A stretch of 27,316 bases of DNA from DATLBY01 sp035526665 (lineage in GTDB: Bacteria > Acidobacteriota > Terriglobia > Bryobacterales > Bryobacteraceae). The notes beneath the pieces are model-generated. The model was given only the letters and a program-made list of their open reading frames with translations, had not been told where the DNA came from and did no database searches. A program made the translations under genes and the position numbers. How positions within the stretch are numbered: the first letter of the stretch is position 1; every line of letters starts with the position of its first letter. The stretch covers positions 1 through 27,316 of the forward strand of contig DATLBY010000173.1 in NCBI GenBank assembly GCA_035526665.1. The letters are read 5' to 3'. Positions 7,045 through 15,576 of the stretch are shown in pieces.

Positions 7045-8466
7045 TTACGAAAGATCGAAGCTCTGTCCTCTTTCCGGAATTTCCACCGGCAATCCATAGC
7101 GTTCCTGGATGGCCCGTGCTAAAGCTTGCTGGGGGCCGATCTCACCATGCACCAGAAAAACTTTCTTGAGACCCGGCGTGACGGGCTTCATCCATTCGAG
7201 CAGCTCCCGCTGGTCCGCGTGACCGCTCAGCTCGTTTAATTTCACCACCTCGGCGCGCAGCCGAAAGAGATCGCCGAATATCGGAACCTCCCGCTCGCGC
7301 TCGACGATTCTTCTCCCCAACGTGTTTTCCGCTTGAAAGCCCGTGATCAATACCGTGTTCCTGGGATCTTCGATGTTATTGCGAAGGTGATGCAAAATCC
7401 GGCCTGCCTCGCACATCCCCGAGGAAGAGATCACCAGAAACGGGCCACGCAGATCATTGAGCGCCTTGGATTCGTTGACATCCTGTGTATAGCGCAGCCG
7501 CTGAAAGCCGAAAGGATCCTCCCCATGTTGCGCGAAGATCTGCGTTTCCGCATCGTGGGCCTCGGCGTGCGCGCGGAAAACGCTGGTAGCCTTCGCCGCC
7601 AGGGGGCTATCCACGAAAATCGGGATGGACGGTATTCGCGATTCGTTGATCAACTGATGCAGCATAAGTACCAGCTGCTGAGTCCGGCCCACCGCAAAGG
7701 CGGGAGCAATAATTCTGCCGCCGCGTGCGCAGGTGCGATTGATCGTGTCCGCCAGTTTGTCGGCAATGCGCCCGAGATCCTGGTGCAGGCGGTCGCCGTA
7801 AGTGCTTTCAAGGATCAGGTACTCGGCCGGAGGCGCCGGATCCGGGTCCGGTGTAATTGGGAGGCCTCGGCGGCCGACGTCGGCGGAAAAGAGCAGCCGT
7901 ATGGGCGCACCACTCTCGCGCAGCTGCAGAATCATGGACGTGGATCCGAGCATATGTCCGGCGTCGATGGTTTCATAAATGACGCCTGGACCCACCTCCG
8001 TAGGCGTGTGCAATAACACGCGCTGAAACTGTTTCAGCGTCTGCTCGGCATCGGGGGCTGTGTAAACCGGTTCCACCACTTCATCCGACGCAGCCTGGTT
8101 GCCCAGCACGGAGCGCCTGCGCCAGGAGCGTTTGTTCAGGAAGACGGCGTCCTTTTCCTGCAGATTGGCGGAATCGAGCAGCATAGGATCACACAGATCC
8201 GCAGTGGCCGGAGAGGTGTAAATCGGCCCTGTATACCCGTTCTTCACCAGAGTGGGCAAATTGCCGCTGTGATCGATGTGGGCGTGTGACAGCATGACGC
8301 AATTTACCTGGTGGGCAGGGAATGGAAAGTGCGAATTGCGCTCCCGGGCCTCCCGTCGTCTTCCCTGGTAGGTGCCGCAGTCTAGCAAATAGCGGCTGCC
8401 CGCTACGGTTAACTCGTGCATCGACCCTGTCACGGTCCGTGCGGCGCCCCAAAAGGTAAGTTTCAT
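7045..8466 (-). CDS. Metallo-beta-lactamase/beta-CASP RNase-like protein
   Basis: A 473-residue protein of the beta-CASP family (CPSF73/YSH1-like), predicted to be a zinc-dependent RNA endo- or exonuclease. MKLTFWGAARTVTGS is the typical start of this family. The upstream in-frame extension to 8730 lacks homology-like sequence and overlaps the divergent GT-C gene, so the ATG at 8466 is chosen. The first zinc motif is SHAHIDHSG (H61, H63, D65, H66). Later come the beta-CASP elements: a DSPLA segment, SSSGMCEAGR, and ELSGHADQREL followed by a C-terminal VHGE. All expected metal ligands appear present. It probably acts in RNA processing or decay in the cytoplasm and has no clear operon partner. 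Confidence 0.93.
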   Translation of the reverse strand: MKLTFWGAARTVTGSMHELTVAGSRYLLDCGTYQGRRREARERNSHFPFPAHQVNCVMLSHAHIDHSGNLPTLVKNGYTGPIYTSPATADLCDPMLLDSANLQEKDAVFLNKRSWRRRSVLGNQAASDEVVEPVYTAPDAEQTLKQFQRVLLHTPTEVGPGVIYETIDAGHMLGSTSMILQLRESGAPIRLLFSADVGRRGLPITPDPDPAPPAEYLILESTYGDRLHQDLGRIADKLADTINRTCARGGRIIAPAFAVGRTQQLVLMLHQLINESRIPSIPIFVDSPLAAKATSVFRAHAEAHDAETQIFAQHGEDPFGFQRLRYTQDVNESKALNDLRGPFLVISSSGMCEAGRILHHLRNNIEDPRNTVLITGFQAENTLGRRIVEREREVPIFGDLFRLRAEVVKLNELSGHADQRELLEWMKPVTPGLKKVFLVHGEIGPQQALARAIQERYGLPVEIPERGQSFDLS

Positions 8467-8509
8467 CTTCTGCCAGCATGGCACAGGGGGCGGAATCGTG
8501 TCCGGATGG

Positions 8510-8515
8510 TAATCT
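8510..8515 (+). promoter_or_regulatory. Candidate -10 element of the GT-C membrane protein gene
   Basis: TAATCT is 8 nt before the ATG at 8524 in the 57-bp divergent gap with the RNase gene. No Shine-Dalgarno precedes the ATG. It fits the short-leader pattern seen at several other genes in the window. Confidence 0.28.
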
Positions 8516-8523
8516 GGTGCAAA

Positions 8524-10122
8524 ATGACACGCACCCACACGGCACGGGCGAGAGCTCTTTCTATGGCTCTTTTCCTGTTGCTGCTTGTGCCCTCCGGATT
8601 TCTCGCGTGGCGTTATCGCAACATGCCGCAGTTCGGACTGCATCACGATGATGCCATCTATTGGGTGTCCGCCAAGTCGCTGGCCGAGGGTCAGGGCTAT
8701 CGAATCCAGAGCATGCCGGCCCAGCCGCATCAGAGTAAATACCCGCCGGCCTACCCGGCCCTGCTCGCCGGTGTATGGCTGCTGAATCCGCTGTTCCCGC
8801 AGAATCTTCCTTTGGCGGCGCTACTCTCCTGGCTACTCTTTCCCGCCTACCTGCTGCTGGCCCGCCAGGTGTTCCGGGATTATGGCTTTGGCTTCGCAGC
8901 CACCTCTTTTCTCTGTCTGAGCATCGCTCTCAACGCGATGTCGCTGATGCTGGCCCTCTCGCTCATGTCCGATCTGTTCTTTTGCGTGGGGCTGCTGGCT
9001 GTGCTCGGGCTGGCCGAGCGGGGAACTGATCAGGCACTTCCATGGTGGTGTTACCTGCTGTTGGGAATCCTGGCCGGATTCACGTACCTGATACGCTCCG
9101 TCGCGGCTCCTCTGCTAGTGTCGGTTCCCTTGTGTTTTTGGCTGGCGAAGCGGCGTGCGGGCGCGGTGCTCTTCCTAACAGGAATGCTGCCGGCCATGGC
9201 CGGTTGGCAGCTTTGGGCGAAGCTCCACCAGTCCGGAAACGACCTCTTTTCCCTCTATTACACGGATTATCTCGGTTTCTATCTGAAGAATGTCCACCCC
9301 TCGGAGATACCGGCGATGCTGCAATTGAATGCGGCAGAGTATTGGCGCGGCATCGGACAGTTGCTGCTGTTCAACGTGGACGATTCCTTCTTTGCGAGAA
9401 TTTTGGCGGGAGTCACCGCGATCGCCGCCGTATCCGGGCTTATCCGCCTGCTGCAGACCTCACGGCGCCTGCATTATGCGGTATACGGCGTGGGCCTCTC
9501 GCTGATGCTTCTGACCTGGCATTATGCCCCCAGCGCGCGGTTTCTTTTCCCGCTGTTTCCGCTGTTGGCAGCGGGCCTCTTTACGGAACTCCGGCACGTC
9601 TGGCATCTCGTCCTGATGAATGCCCGCAAGCCCAAATCGGCCGACAGGATCGCCGCTTACGCAATCGCGGTAGTTCTGTTTTGCTACGGCGCCACTTGGG
9701 CGAACCTGACCTGGGGTGGAATCAGGCTGCTGCCCACCCTGATGGAAGATCGTGTCCGCCTTCTCCGGGATACCGCACCCGTATACTCCTGGGTGCGCGA
9801 GCACACGCTGCCGTCCGACACCTTTCTGGCCTACGACGACGCAGTCCTGTACCTGGAGACCGGACGCCGCGGCCTGACGGAACCTATTGTGGGCCGTTTG
9901 CTCTTTGCCGAAGACGAAGCAGGAAAACGGCGATATGTCGAGGCGCTGCCTGCGGCGGCTAGGGACGCCGGGTTGACTCACCTGTTGCTCACCAATGTGG
10001 ACTTTTATCGCGACCTTCACGAGCGCGGCAGCAAGGCACTGCGGGAAGCGGCCGATTCCCTGCCCTTCCTACGGCTGGAGTACAGTGATGCGCACAACCG
10101 TGTGTATAAGATCCTCCGGTAA
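8524..10122 (+). CDS. GT-C type integral membrane glycosyltransferase (PMT/ArnT-like)
   Basis: A 532-residue polytopic membrane protein. After a first membrane segment (residues about 11-25) it has HHDDAIYWVSAKSLAEGQGY, the acidic-pair first-loop motif typical of GT-C enzymes that use polyprenyl-phosphate sugars. Roughly ten further hydrophobic helices follow to about residue 400. The C-terminal 130 residues are soluble and probably periplasmic. The ATG at 8524 is preferred over the longer frame start because the extra upstream residues are antisense to the RNase gene start. The acceptor (lipid, protein or glycan) cannot be predicted. It converges with galT with a 14-nt gap. Confidence 0.8.
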   Translation: MTRTHTARARALSMALFLLLLVPSGFLAWRYRNMPQFGLHHDDAIYWVSAKSLAEGQGYRIQSMPAQPHQSKYPPAYPALLAGVWLLNPLFPQNLPLAALLSWLLFPAYLLLARQVFRDYGFGFAATSFLCLSIALNAMSLMLALSLMSDLFFCVGLLAVLGLAERGTDQALPWWCYLLLGILAGFTYLIRSVAAPLLVSVPLCFWLAKRRAGAVLFLTGMLPAMAGWQLWAKLHQSGNDLFSLYYTDYLGFYLKNVHPSEIPAMLQLNAAEYWRGIGQLLLFNVDDSFFARILAGVTAIAAVSGLIRLLQTSRRLHYAVYGVGLSLMLLTWHYAPSARFLFPLFPLLAAGLFTELRHVWHLVLMNARKPKSADRIAAYAIAVVLFCYGATWANLTWGGIRLLPTLMEDRVRLLRDTAPVYSWVREHTLPSDTFLAYDDAVLYLETGRRGLTEPIVGRLLFAEDEAGKRRYVEALPAAARDAGLTHLLLTNVDFYRDLHERGSKALREAADSLPFLRLEYSDAHNRVYKILR

Positions 10123-10136
10123 TTCCGGCGCTGCGG

Positions 10137-11168
10137 TCACGCGATGGAACGCAGAAAGTCCGCCGCTTCTTCGGGGGGCGTCGGATTGAGAAAAAGGCCG
10201 GAGCCCCATTCAAAGCCCGCGACGCGAGTCAGGCGTGGGATCACTTCCATGTGCCAGTGATAATGCGGCATCGCAGGCTCCTGCAGCGGACCGGAATGTA
10301 TGAAAAAGTTGTAAGGTGGCCGCTCCAGAGCTTTGTCCAGCTTTTGTAAGGTAGTCTTCAGCACGGATCCGGCATTCCGGATCTGTTCTTCCGGCATCGT
10401 CTCCATGTGCGAGGAATGCTGGCGCGGGACGATCCAAGTCTCAAAAGGAGAGCGTGCCGCATAGGGTTGGATCACCAGGAAATGGTCTGTCTCCAATACG
10501 ACTCGTGAGCCCGTCTGTTTCTCCTGGTGAAGAATGTCGCAGTAGACGCAGCGTTCCTTGTAGCCGAAATAAGCTTTCGCGCCGTCCATCTCCTCTTGCA
10601 CCCGCCCTGGCACCACGGGCAGCGCAATCAATTGCGAGTGGGAATGTTCCAACTGGGCGCCGGCGGCTTCGCCGTGATTTTTGAACAGCTGCACGTAGCG
10701 CAACCGTGTGTCCTTCTTTAGATCCACCAGCCGGTCGCGAAAGGCCCAAAAGAGATCTTCTACCCGTTTCTGATCCAAATCGGCCAGCGTGAGCATGTGG
10801 TCAGGTGACTCGATGAGGATCTCGTGCGCCCCAATGGCCGACATCTTGTCATAGAGTCCCTCACCGGCACGCTCCATCTCACCCTCGATCCCCAGCACTG
10901 GAAACTTGCTGGGGGTCACGCGCAGCGTCCAGCCGGGTTCATTGGGTTGACCCGAGGTGCGGAAGGAAAGAATCTCAGGCGGAGTCTTCAGCTCATGGCC
11001 GGGACAGAATGGGCAGAAGCGGCCGCCCGACGGATCAGCGGGAGCGCGTGTGAAGTCACCCGGCCGCTTGGCGCGATCGGTCGCGATGATCACCCAACGG
11101 CCGGTGATAGGATTTTTCCGAAGCTCAGGCAATGTGCGATTATAGCGGCCCGGCGTATGCGAACGCAT
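10137..11168 (-). CDS. galT: Galactose-1-phosphate uridylyltransferase (GalT)
   Basis: Leloir-pathway HIT-superfamily enzyme that swaps UMP between UDP-glucose and galactose 1-phosphate. The 343 residues begin LPELRKNPITGRWVIIA, typical of bacterial GalT. A zinc-type CPFC lies at residues 52-55, and the catalytic HxHxQ is H175-S-H177-S-Q179 (serine instead of the usual proline). C-terminal HYHWHMEVIPRLTR supplies the second histidine cluster. It is the last gene of the purC-led run and its start overlaps the upstream yraN-like gene by 29 nt. Some relatives act on other sugar 1-phosphates, so substrate specificity is not proven. Confidence 0.92.
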   Translation of the reverse strand: MRSHTPGRYNRTLPELRKNPITGRWVIIATDRAKRPGDFTRAPADPSGGRFCPFCPGHELKTPPEILSFRTSGQPNEPGWTLRVTPSKFPVLGIEGEMERAGEGLYDKMSAIGAHEILIESPDHMLTLADLDQKRVEDLFWAFRDRLVDLKKDTRLRYVQLFKNHGEAAGAQLEHSHSQLIALPVVPGRVQEEMDGAKAYFGYKERCVYCDILHQEKQTGSRVVLETDHFLVIQPYAARSPFETWIVPRQHSSHMETMPEEQIRNAGSVLKTTLQKLDKALERPPYNFFIHSGPLQEPAMPHYHWHMEVIPRLTRVAGFEWGSGLFLNPTPPEEAADFLRSIA

Positions 11169-11571
11169 CCGGAATGTGCGTCAATTCCGGTTCTGTGCTG
11201 AAGATGACATTTACAATGTCGAATCGTATAGCGTTTCGATCAGCGCCCGACCGGTGCACGTACTCAGAGGCTGCCCGCAGAATCTTGTGCTGTTTTTCCT
11301 CGTCGACAGCCCTGTCCGGCGAACCGTAGTCTTCGCTAAGACGCGATTTCACTTCCACGAACACGAGCGTTGGTCCGTCCCAGGCAATCAGGTCGATTTC
11401 GCCGGAGCCGCCCCGGGCGCGATAGTTTCGAGCGACTACGGTGAACCCTTGCCGGCGGAGCAGGCGGTGTGCCAGATCCTCGGCTCGCCGGCCGGAGGCG
11501 TGGGCAGGCGCCCACACTCTCAAGCGATGCTTGTGCCGCAACCAGTCAGCGAGCCGATACAGCGTTCTCAT
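11140..11571 (-). CDS. YraN/UPF0102 family putative endonuclease
   Basis: A 143-residue protein of the UPF0102 (YraN) family, which has a restriction-endonuclease-like (Holliday-junction-resolvase-like) fold. It shows GRRAEDLAHRLLRRQGF, then ARNYRARGGSGEIDLIAWDG and LVFVEVKSR. The E-ID...EVK residues are the expected nuclease core (E, D, ExK). Biological function is unknown. It overlaps the upstream methyltransferase gene by 26 nt and the downstream galT by 29 nt, which points to translational coupling. Confidence 0.93.
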   Translation of the reverse strand: MRTLYRLADWLRHKHRLRVWAPAHASGRRAEDLAHRLLRRQGFTVVARNYRARGGSGEIDLIAWDGPTLVFVEVKSRLSEDYGSPDRAVDEEKQHKILRAASEYVHRSGADRNAIRFDIVNVIFSTEPELTHIPDAFAYAGPL

Positions 11572-12127
11572 CCTTGACTGCCACCAGCTCGAACTCGATC
11601 ACCTTTCCGCGCACCACAAAGCACAGGTAGTGCTCCCAGAACCTGCGGAAGCGCGGGAAATGGTTGACCAGAAGCTCAAACCCGAGGTATCTCCAGAACG
11701 CTAGTAAACGCAGCCTGACAGATTTCTCAAGGAATCGGCATTGCGAGTAGTAGCCGAATCCCGCATTGTCCTGGCCGAAGTAGCGGAAGGAGAAGCTGTT
11801 CAGGTGCCAGCGGTGAGTGGGATCGCAGAACGAGCTGAAATCCGTATAGTGCGGCGTAGCGATGTAAACGTGGCCTCCCGCCACTAAGAGACGGTGAAAC
11901 TCCTCCATAGTGCGAATCACATCGGAGACGTGCTCAATGACGTGAACGGCGCGTACCTGCTCGAAAGACGAATCGCGGAACGGATAGGGGAAGCGATCGA
12001 GGTCGCACAGAACATCGGCACGGCTGGCGGCGTTCCGATCCACCCCGATGGAGCCGGGATATTTTTTCACACCACAGCCAACGTCCAGCGTTCGCGGCGC
12101 TAGCGCCGGATGGCGCCCTGCAGGCAT
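11546..12127 (-). CDS. Class I SAM-dependent methyltransferase
   Basis: A 193-residue methyltransferase of the Methyltransf_11/25 type. LDVGCGVKKYPGSIGVD is motif I with the SAM-binding acidic residue, followed by DLDRFPYPFRDSSFE (motif II-like), HVIEHVSD, and GGHVYIATPHY (motif III/post III). The C-terminal half contains a FRYFG segment and basic patches that could contact a lipid or glycan acceptor. The substrate is unknown. The gene overlaps the upstream aminotransferase by 28 nt and the downstream yraN-like gene by 26 nt. Confidence 0.9.
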   Translation of the reverse strand: MPAGRHPALAPRTLDVGCGVKKYPGSIGVDRNAASRADVLCDLDRFPYPFRDSSFEQVRAVHVIEHVSDVIRTMEEFHRLLVAGGHVYIATPHYTDFSSFCDPTHRWHLNSFSFRYFGQDNAGFGYYSQCRFLEKSVRLRLLAFWRYLGFELLVNHFPRFRRFWEHYLCFVVRGKVIEFELVAVKDENAVSAR

Positions 12128-13428
12128 TCCTCCAGTGTATCCACCGCGAAGTCCGCTTGATCCTTTGTGATAAGCAACGGTGGACAGAGGCGTATAGTGT
12201 TCGGGCCGGCCCCAAGAATCAGCAGACCGCGCTCAAACGCCATCCGTACTATACTGTCCCGCACTTCGGGGGCGCGCTCCTTGGTCTGCTGGTCACGGAC
12301 AAATTCGATTCCAATCATCAATCCGAGTCCGCGCACCTCGCCCACTACCGGAAACCGGGCCGGCCAGTTTCGAATGCGTTCCATAATGTACTCGCCCATG
12401 CGTGCCGCATTCTCGATCAGGCTCTCTTCCAGCAACGCAATGGTGGCGAGGGCCGCTGCGATGGCGACCGGATTGCCTCCAAACGTGGAGGCGTGCGCGC
12501 CTGGCTCCCAGTTCATGATCTCGGCGCGCGCGACGGTGGCCGAGATCGGGAGCCCGCTGGCAATTCCTTTCGCGATGGTGACGATATCGGGAACGGCTCC
12601 GAAATGATCGGCCGCGAACATCTTGCCAGTCCGTCCCATGCCGGACTGAATCTCATCAAAGACCAGAATGATGCCGTGCCTGCGTGCGATCACCTGCAGT
12701 TCATCCATGAAGCGCTGCGGAGGCACCAGGTAACCGCCTTCGCCTTGCACCGGCTCGATAAAGATGGCCGCAATCTCCTCTGCCGGAACGACGTGTTTGA
12801 TCACCACGTCTTCAATGACCTTCGCGCAATCGACGGCGCAGGAATCCGGAGTCTTGCCGTAGGGACAGCGATAACAGTTGGGATACTCGACGTGGTGAAC
12901 GCCCGGCACAAAGGGAGCGAAGCCTCTCTTCTGGACGTTCTTGCTCGCCGTCAGGGACAGCGCTCCCATGGTGCGCCCGTGAAAGCCTCCGAAGAACGCG
13001 ATAAATTGCTGCCGGCCGCTGTGATAGCGAGCCATCTTGAAGGCGGCTTCAATCGCTTCGGTTCCGGAGTTCCCGAAATAAACACGCTTACGGGCTTGGC
13101 CGGGCGTGATGGCGGCAAGCTTTTCCGCAAGCAGCACCATATTCTCGTAATAGAAATCGGTGCCGGACATGTGGATCAGCCTGCCAGCCTGCCGCTGCAC
13201 CGCCTGCACTACAGCGGGATGGCAGTGTCCGGTAGCGGCGACGGCGATTCCGGCATTGAAATCGAGAAACCGGTTGCCATCCACATCTTCCACAATGGCT
13301 CCTTCGCCGCGGCTCGCCACCAGCGGATAACCGCGTGTATAGGAAGGAGACAGGACGGCGTTATCTCTCTCGATCACCGCCTGAGCTCGTGGTCCGGGAA
13401 GTGCGGTCACCAGGTGCGGTAGATCCAT
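12100..13428 (-). CDS. Class III PLP-dependent aminotransferase (acetylornithine/GABA aminotransferase family)
   Basis: A 442-residue fold-type I aminotransferase. Features: FLDFNAGIAV, GNSGTEAIEAAFKMAR (phosphate-binding region), GGFHGRTMGALSLT, IFIEPVQGEGGY, the cofactor aspartate in VFDEIQ (D258) and the PLP lysine in IAKG (K287), with ASTFGGNPVA near residue 315. A loop at residues 185-201 carries four cysteines (C185, C188, C197, C201), as in the archaeal-type subgroup that includes GABA aminotransferases and broad-specificity amino acid racemases, so the substrate is uncertain. The gene starts 9 nt after the HAD phosphatase gene and overlaps the methyltransferase by 28 nt. A 14-bp palindrome spans its stop codon. 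Confidence 0.9.
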   Translation of the reverse strand: MDLPHLVTALPGPRAQAVIERDNAVLSPSYTRGYPLVASRGEGAIVEDVDGNRFLDFNAGIAVAATGHCHPAVVQAVQRQAGRLIHMSGTDFYYENMVLLAEKLAAITPGQARKRVYFGNSGTEAIEAAFKMARYHSGRQQFIAFFGGFHGRTMGALSLTASKNVQKRGFAPFVPGVHHVEYPNCYRCPYGKTPDSCAVDCAKVIEDVVIKHVVPAEEIAAIFIEPVQGEGGYLVPPQRFMDELQVIARRHGIILVFDEIQSGMGRTGKMFAADHFGAVPDIVTIAKGIASGLPISATVARAEIMNWEPGAHASTFGGNPVAIAAALATIALLEESLIENAARMGEYIMERIRNWPARFPVVGEVRGLGLMIGIEFVRDQQTKERAPEVRDSIVRMAFERGLLILGAGPNTIRLCPPLLITKDQADFAVDTLEECLQGAIRR

Positions 13429-13437
13429 ACACTGATC

Positions 13438-14097
13438 CTAGTCTTCTTTAGGAGGGGTGTTTACGAGGTCCACTAATTCTTCAATTTTTTCGATCAGGAA
13501 GTCGGGGGAGCAATCCACGAGCGTCTCCGGCTGAAATCCATAAGTCACACCGCAGGAGCGTACACCTGCATTCCTGGCTGTTTTGACATCCACGGCGCTG
13601 TCGCCGATCATCAGCGCATCCTGCAGTCCGCAGCCCGCTTCCTCCAGCAAAGCCGCAATTCCGATCGGGCTGGGCTTCTTCTCTTCGAAGCTGTTTCCCC
13701 CGTAAACCTGGAAAAAGTGATGGTTCAAGCCAAGCCCCTGGATGATGGCCTTACTCATGCGAACGGGTTTATTCGTCAGCACAGCCATCTGCCGTCCCTC
13801 TTCCATCAAGCAGTTCAGTGTGTCACGAACACCGGGATACACGGTTGTGTAATCGAGCATGTGCTCCGCGTAGTAGGCGAGGAAAAACTCCAGCGCCTGT
13901 GCGACGGTGGCCTCCGAGGCGGCGGGGCCCACCGCCCGCCGGACCAGCACGGGGGCTCCATTTCCCACATAGGCGGCGATCACCTCGAGCGGGAGCCCCT
14001 CCATTCCCAGGGAGGCGCGGGTGGCGTTTACCGCGTGCGCCAGATCCAGCTTGGAATCGATCAGAGTGCCGTCGAGGTCAAAAATGAGCAATTTCAT
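13438..14097 (-). CDS. HAD-family hydrolase, phosphoglycolate phosphatase-like (Gph)
   Basis: A 219-residue haloacid dehalogenase-type phosphatase. The start MKLLIFDLDGTLIDS gives the catalytic DxD (D7, D9). A four-helix cap domain follows (residues about 17-95), then AVLTNKP (motif II Thr), a lysine-containing KKPSPIGI segment (motif III) and MIGDSAVDVKTARNAG (motif IV). This is the phosphoglycolate phosphatase/pyrophosphatase PpaX-like subfamily. The longer upstream frame start at 14148 is rejected because the ATG at 14097 overlaps the cvpA stop as TGATG, a translational coupling arrangement. It probably salvages 2-phosphoglycolate or acts as a general small-molecule phosphatase. Confidence 0.9.
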   Translation of the reverse strand: MKLLIFDLDGTLIDSKLDLAHAVNATRASLGMEGLPLEVIAAYVGNGAPVLVRRAVGPAASEATVAQALEFFLAYYAEHMLDYTTVYPGVRDTLNCLMEEGRQMAVLTNKPVRMSKAIIQGLGLNHHFFQVYGGNSFEEKKPSPIGIAALLEEAGCGLQDALMIGDSAVDVKTARNAGVRSCGVTYGFQPETLVDCSPDFLIEKIEELVDLVNTPPKED

Positions 14098-14660
14098 CAC
14101 TGAATTTCTGTCTTTTTGAGAGGACCCTTTTTCAGGGCGCCGTTCCAACTCTTCTTGATATTTTCATAGCTTCGCCGGAACCCTAGCTTGATCTCGTTAG
14201 GGGTCATCGCGGAGAGGATTCTCGCGGATTCCAATACGTAGGGCGCCAGGGTGGAATCGATCACGGCCTGCGGCTTGGCGTTGAATGAAAACGCGCTCAA
14301 CATCATCACCAGGACCACCGAGATCAGAAGGCCCCGGACCAGTCCGAATACGCCGCCGAGCAGGCGATCGAGCCAGTTGATACCCGCCATTTTGAAAAAA
14401 CGAGTGAGGATCACACTCAGCAAAGTCCCCAGGGCGAGGATTGACACAAAGACCAGCAGAAATCCGAGCACGTTGGCAGCCGGTTTCGAGGTGACGTAGG
14501 GAAGCAGAAAGGCGGCCACCGTGCCATAAAACCAGGACGCCGCGAGGAAGCCCACAAACACCGCGGCAAAGCCGATTCCGATCCGGAGGAGGCCCTTTCG
14601 AAATCCGGTGAATAGTGATACTCCAATGATGAGCGCCAGGACTGCATCTAGCCAGTTCAC
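14097..14660 (-). CDS. CvpA family membrane protein
   Basis: A 187-residue CvpA-type inner membrane protein (colicin V production protein family) with about four transmembrane helices: residues 5-15, 25-47, 55-85 and 100-125. Typical features are NWLDAVLALIIGVSLFTGF at the start, GFLAASWFYG, and NWLDRLLGGVFGLVRGLL. The C-terminal 60 residues are cytoplasmic and basic. The family is often located near purine genes, which fits its position right after purC. Its start overlaps the purC stop by 4 nt (ATGA) and its stop overlaps the phosphatase start by 1 nt. The exact function is unknown; a role in membrane or cell-wall homeostasis is proposed for relatives. Confidence 0.92.
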   Translation of the reverse strand: MNWLDAVLALIIGVSLFTGFRKGLLRIGIGFAAVFVGFLAASWFYGTVAAFLLPYVTSKPAANVLGFLLVFVSILALGTLLSVILTRFFKMAGINWLDRLLGGVFGLVRGLLISVVLVMMLSAFSFNAKPQAVIDSTLAPYVLESARILSAMTPNEIKLGFRRSYENIKKSWNGALKKGPLKKTEIQ

Positions 14661-15556
14661 AGTGCTTTTCCAGCCAGAATGCGATAGGCTTCCTGATATT
14701 TTTCACCGGTGCGAGCCGCTACGTCCGGCGGCAGCGCAGGCGCCGGAGGTTGTTTATCCCAGTGAATGGATTCCAGGTAATCGCGCACATACTGTTTATC
14801 GAACGAGGGCTGTGCGCCGCCCGGCCGGTAGCTTTCCATCGGCCAAAAGCGTGAGGAATCGGGCGTCAACACCTCGTCCGCCAGCGTGAGCTGGTCGCCC
14901 ACGAATCCGAACTCGAACTTGGTATCCGCGATGATGATCCCCTTGGATTCCGCGTAACGGGCCGCCTTCTCATAGATTCTGAGCGTCAGGTCGCGCAGCC
15001 GGCGCGCCAAGTCTTCTCCGATCCGGTCCACGACCCTCGCAAAAGATATGTTCTCATCATGTCCCGTTTCCGCTTTGCTGGCGGGAGTAAAGATGGGCTC
15101 CGGAAGCCGGGAGCTTTCCATCAGGCCGGCGGGAAGCGGGATGCCGCACACGGTGCCGGTCGCACAGTATTCCTTCCATCCGGAACCGGACAGATAGCCG
15201 CGCGCCACGCACTCGATGTCGATCATTCTGGCCTTGCGCACCAGCATCGAGCGCTGAGCCAGCTGAGCCGATGCCGCTTGCAGCTCCGGCGGGTATTCGC
15301 TGACGTCGGCAGTGATCAGGTGGTTCGGCACCAGATTGCGTAAGTAGTTGAACCAGAACAGCGAAAGCTGCGTGAGAACGGTTCCCTTCCGCGGAATGCC
15401 GGTGGCCAGAATATAGTCGAAGGCCGAAATCCGATCGGTCGCGACGATCAGGAGTCTGTCATCAACAGCATAAATATCGCGCACTTTTCCCCGTGCGACA
15501 GGCTGCAGCCCAAATATATCGGTCTCGAGTAAAACGGCAGAGTTTTGATTTAGCAC
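14657..15556 (-). CDS. purC: Phosphoribosylaminoimidazolesuccinocarboxamide synthase (SAICAR synthetase, PurC)
   Basis: Purine biosynthesis enzyme that joins CAIR and aspartate with ATP to give SAICAR. The sequence contains ARGKVRDIYAVDDRLLIVAT, DRISAFDYIL, IDIECVARGYLSGS, PEPIFTPASKAETGHDEN and DTKFEFGF. The frame is open to a TTG at 15610, but family members start close to the VLLET...GKVRD segment. I therefore choose the GTG at 15556 (299 residues). Support comes from a TAATAT -10-like hexamer 11 nt upstream. There is no Shine-Dalgarno at either candidate. It is the first gene of the minus-strand run. Confidence 0.93.
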   Translation of the reverse strand: MLNQNSAVLLETDIFGLQPVARGKVRDIYAVDDRLLIVATDRISAFDYILATGIPRKGTVLTQLSLFWFNYLRNLVPNHLITADVSEYPPELQAASAQLAQRSMLVRKARMIDIECVARGYLSGSGWKEYCATGTVCGIPLPAGLMESSRLPEPIFTPASKAETGHDENISFARVVDRIGEDLARRLRDLTLRIYEKAARYAESKGIIIADTKFEFGFVGDQLTLADEVLTPDSSRFWPMESYRPGGAQPSFDKQYVRDYLESIHWDKQPPAPALPPDVAARTGEKYQEAYRILAGKAL

Positions 15557-15561
15557 GTTAC

Positions 15562-15576
15562 AAGTAAATATTACTT
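15562..15576. promoter_or_regulatory. Palindrome over the likely purC -10 region
   Basis: AAGTAAATATTACTT is a perfect 6+3+6 inverted repeat covering the candidate minus-strand -10 hexamer (TAATAT, 15568-15573), 11 nt before the chosen purC GTG. Its location suggests an operator or an AT-rich promoter core. No regulator is identified. Confidence 0.4.

Noticed and set aside
7333..8016. A 227-codon frame opposite the beta-CASP RNase gene
   Set aside because: Shadow of a strongly supported gene; no motif.
9042..9962. A 306-codon plus-strand frame inside the GT-C gene
   Set aside because: The real frame has regular membrane helices; the alternative is arginine-rich and lacks any domain.
12157..13422. 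A 421-codon open frame on the plus strand opposite the aminotransferase
   Set aside because: It mirrors the real class III aminotransferase, has no recognisable domain and shows odd composition; it is an antisense shadow typical of GC-rich genes.
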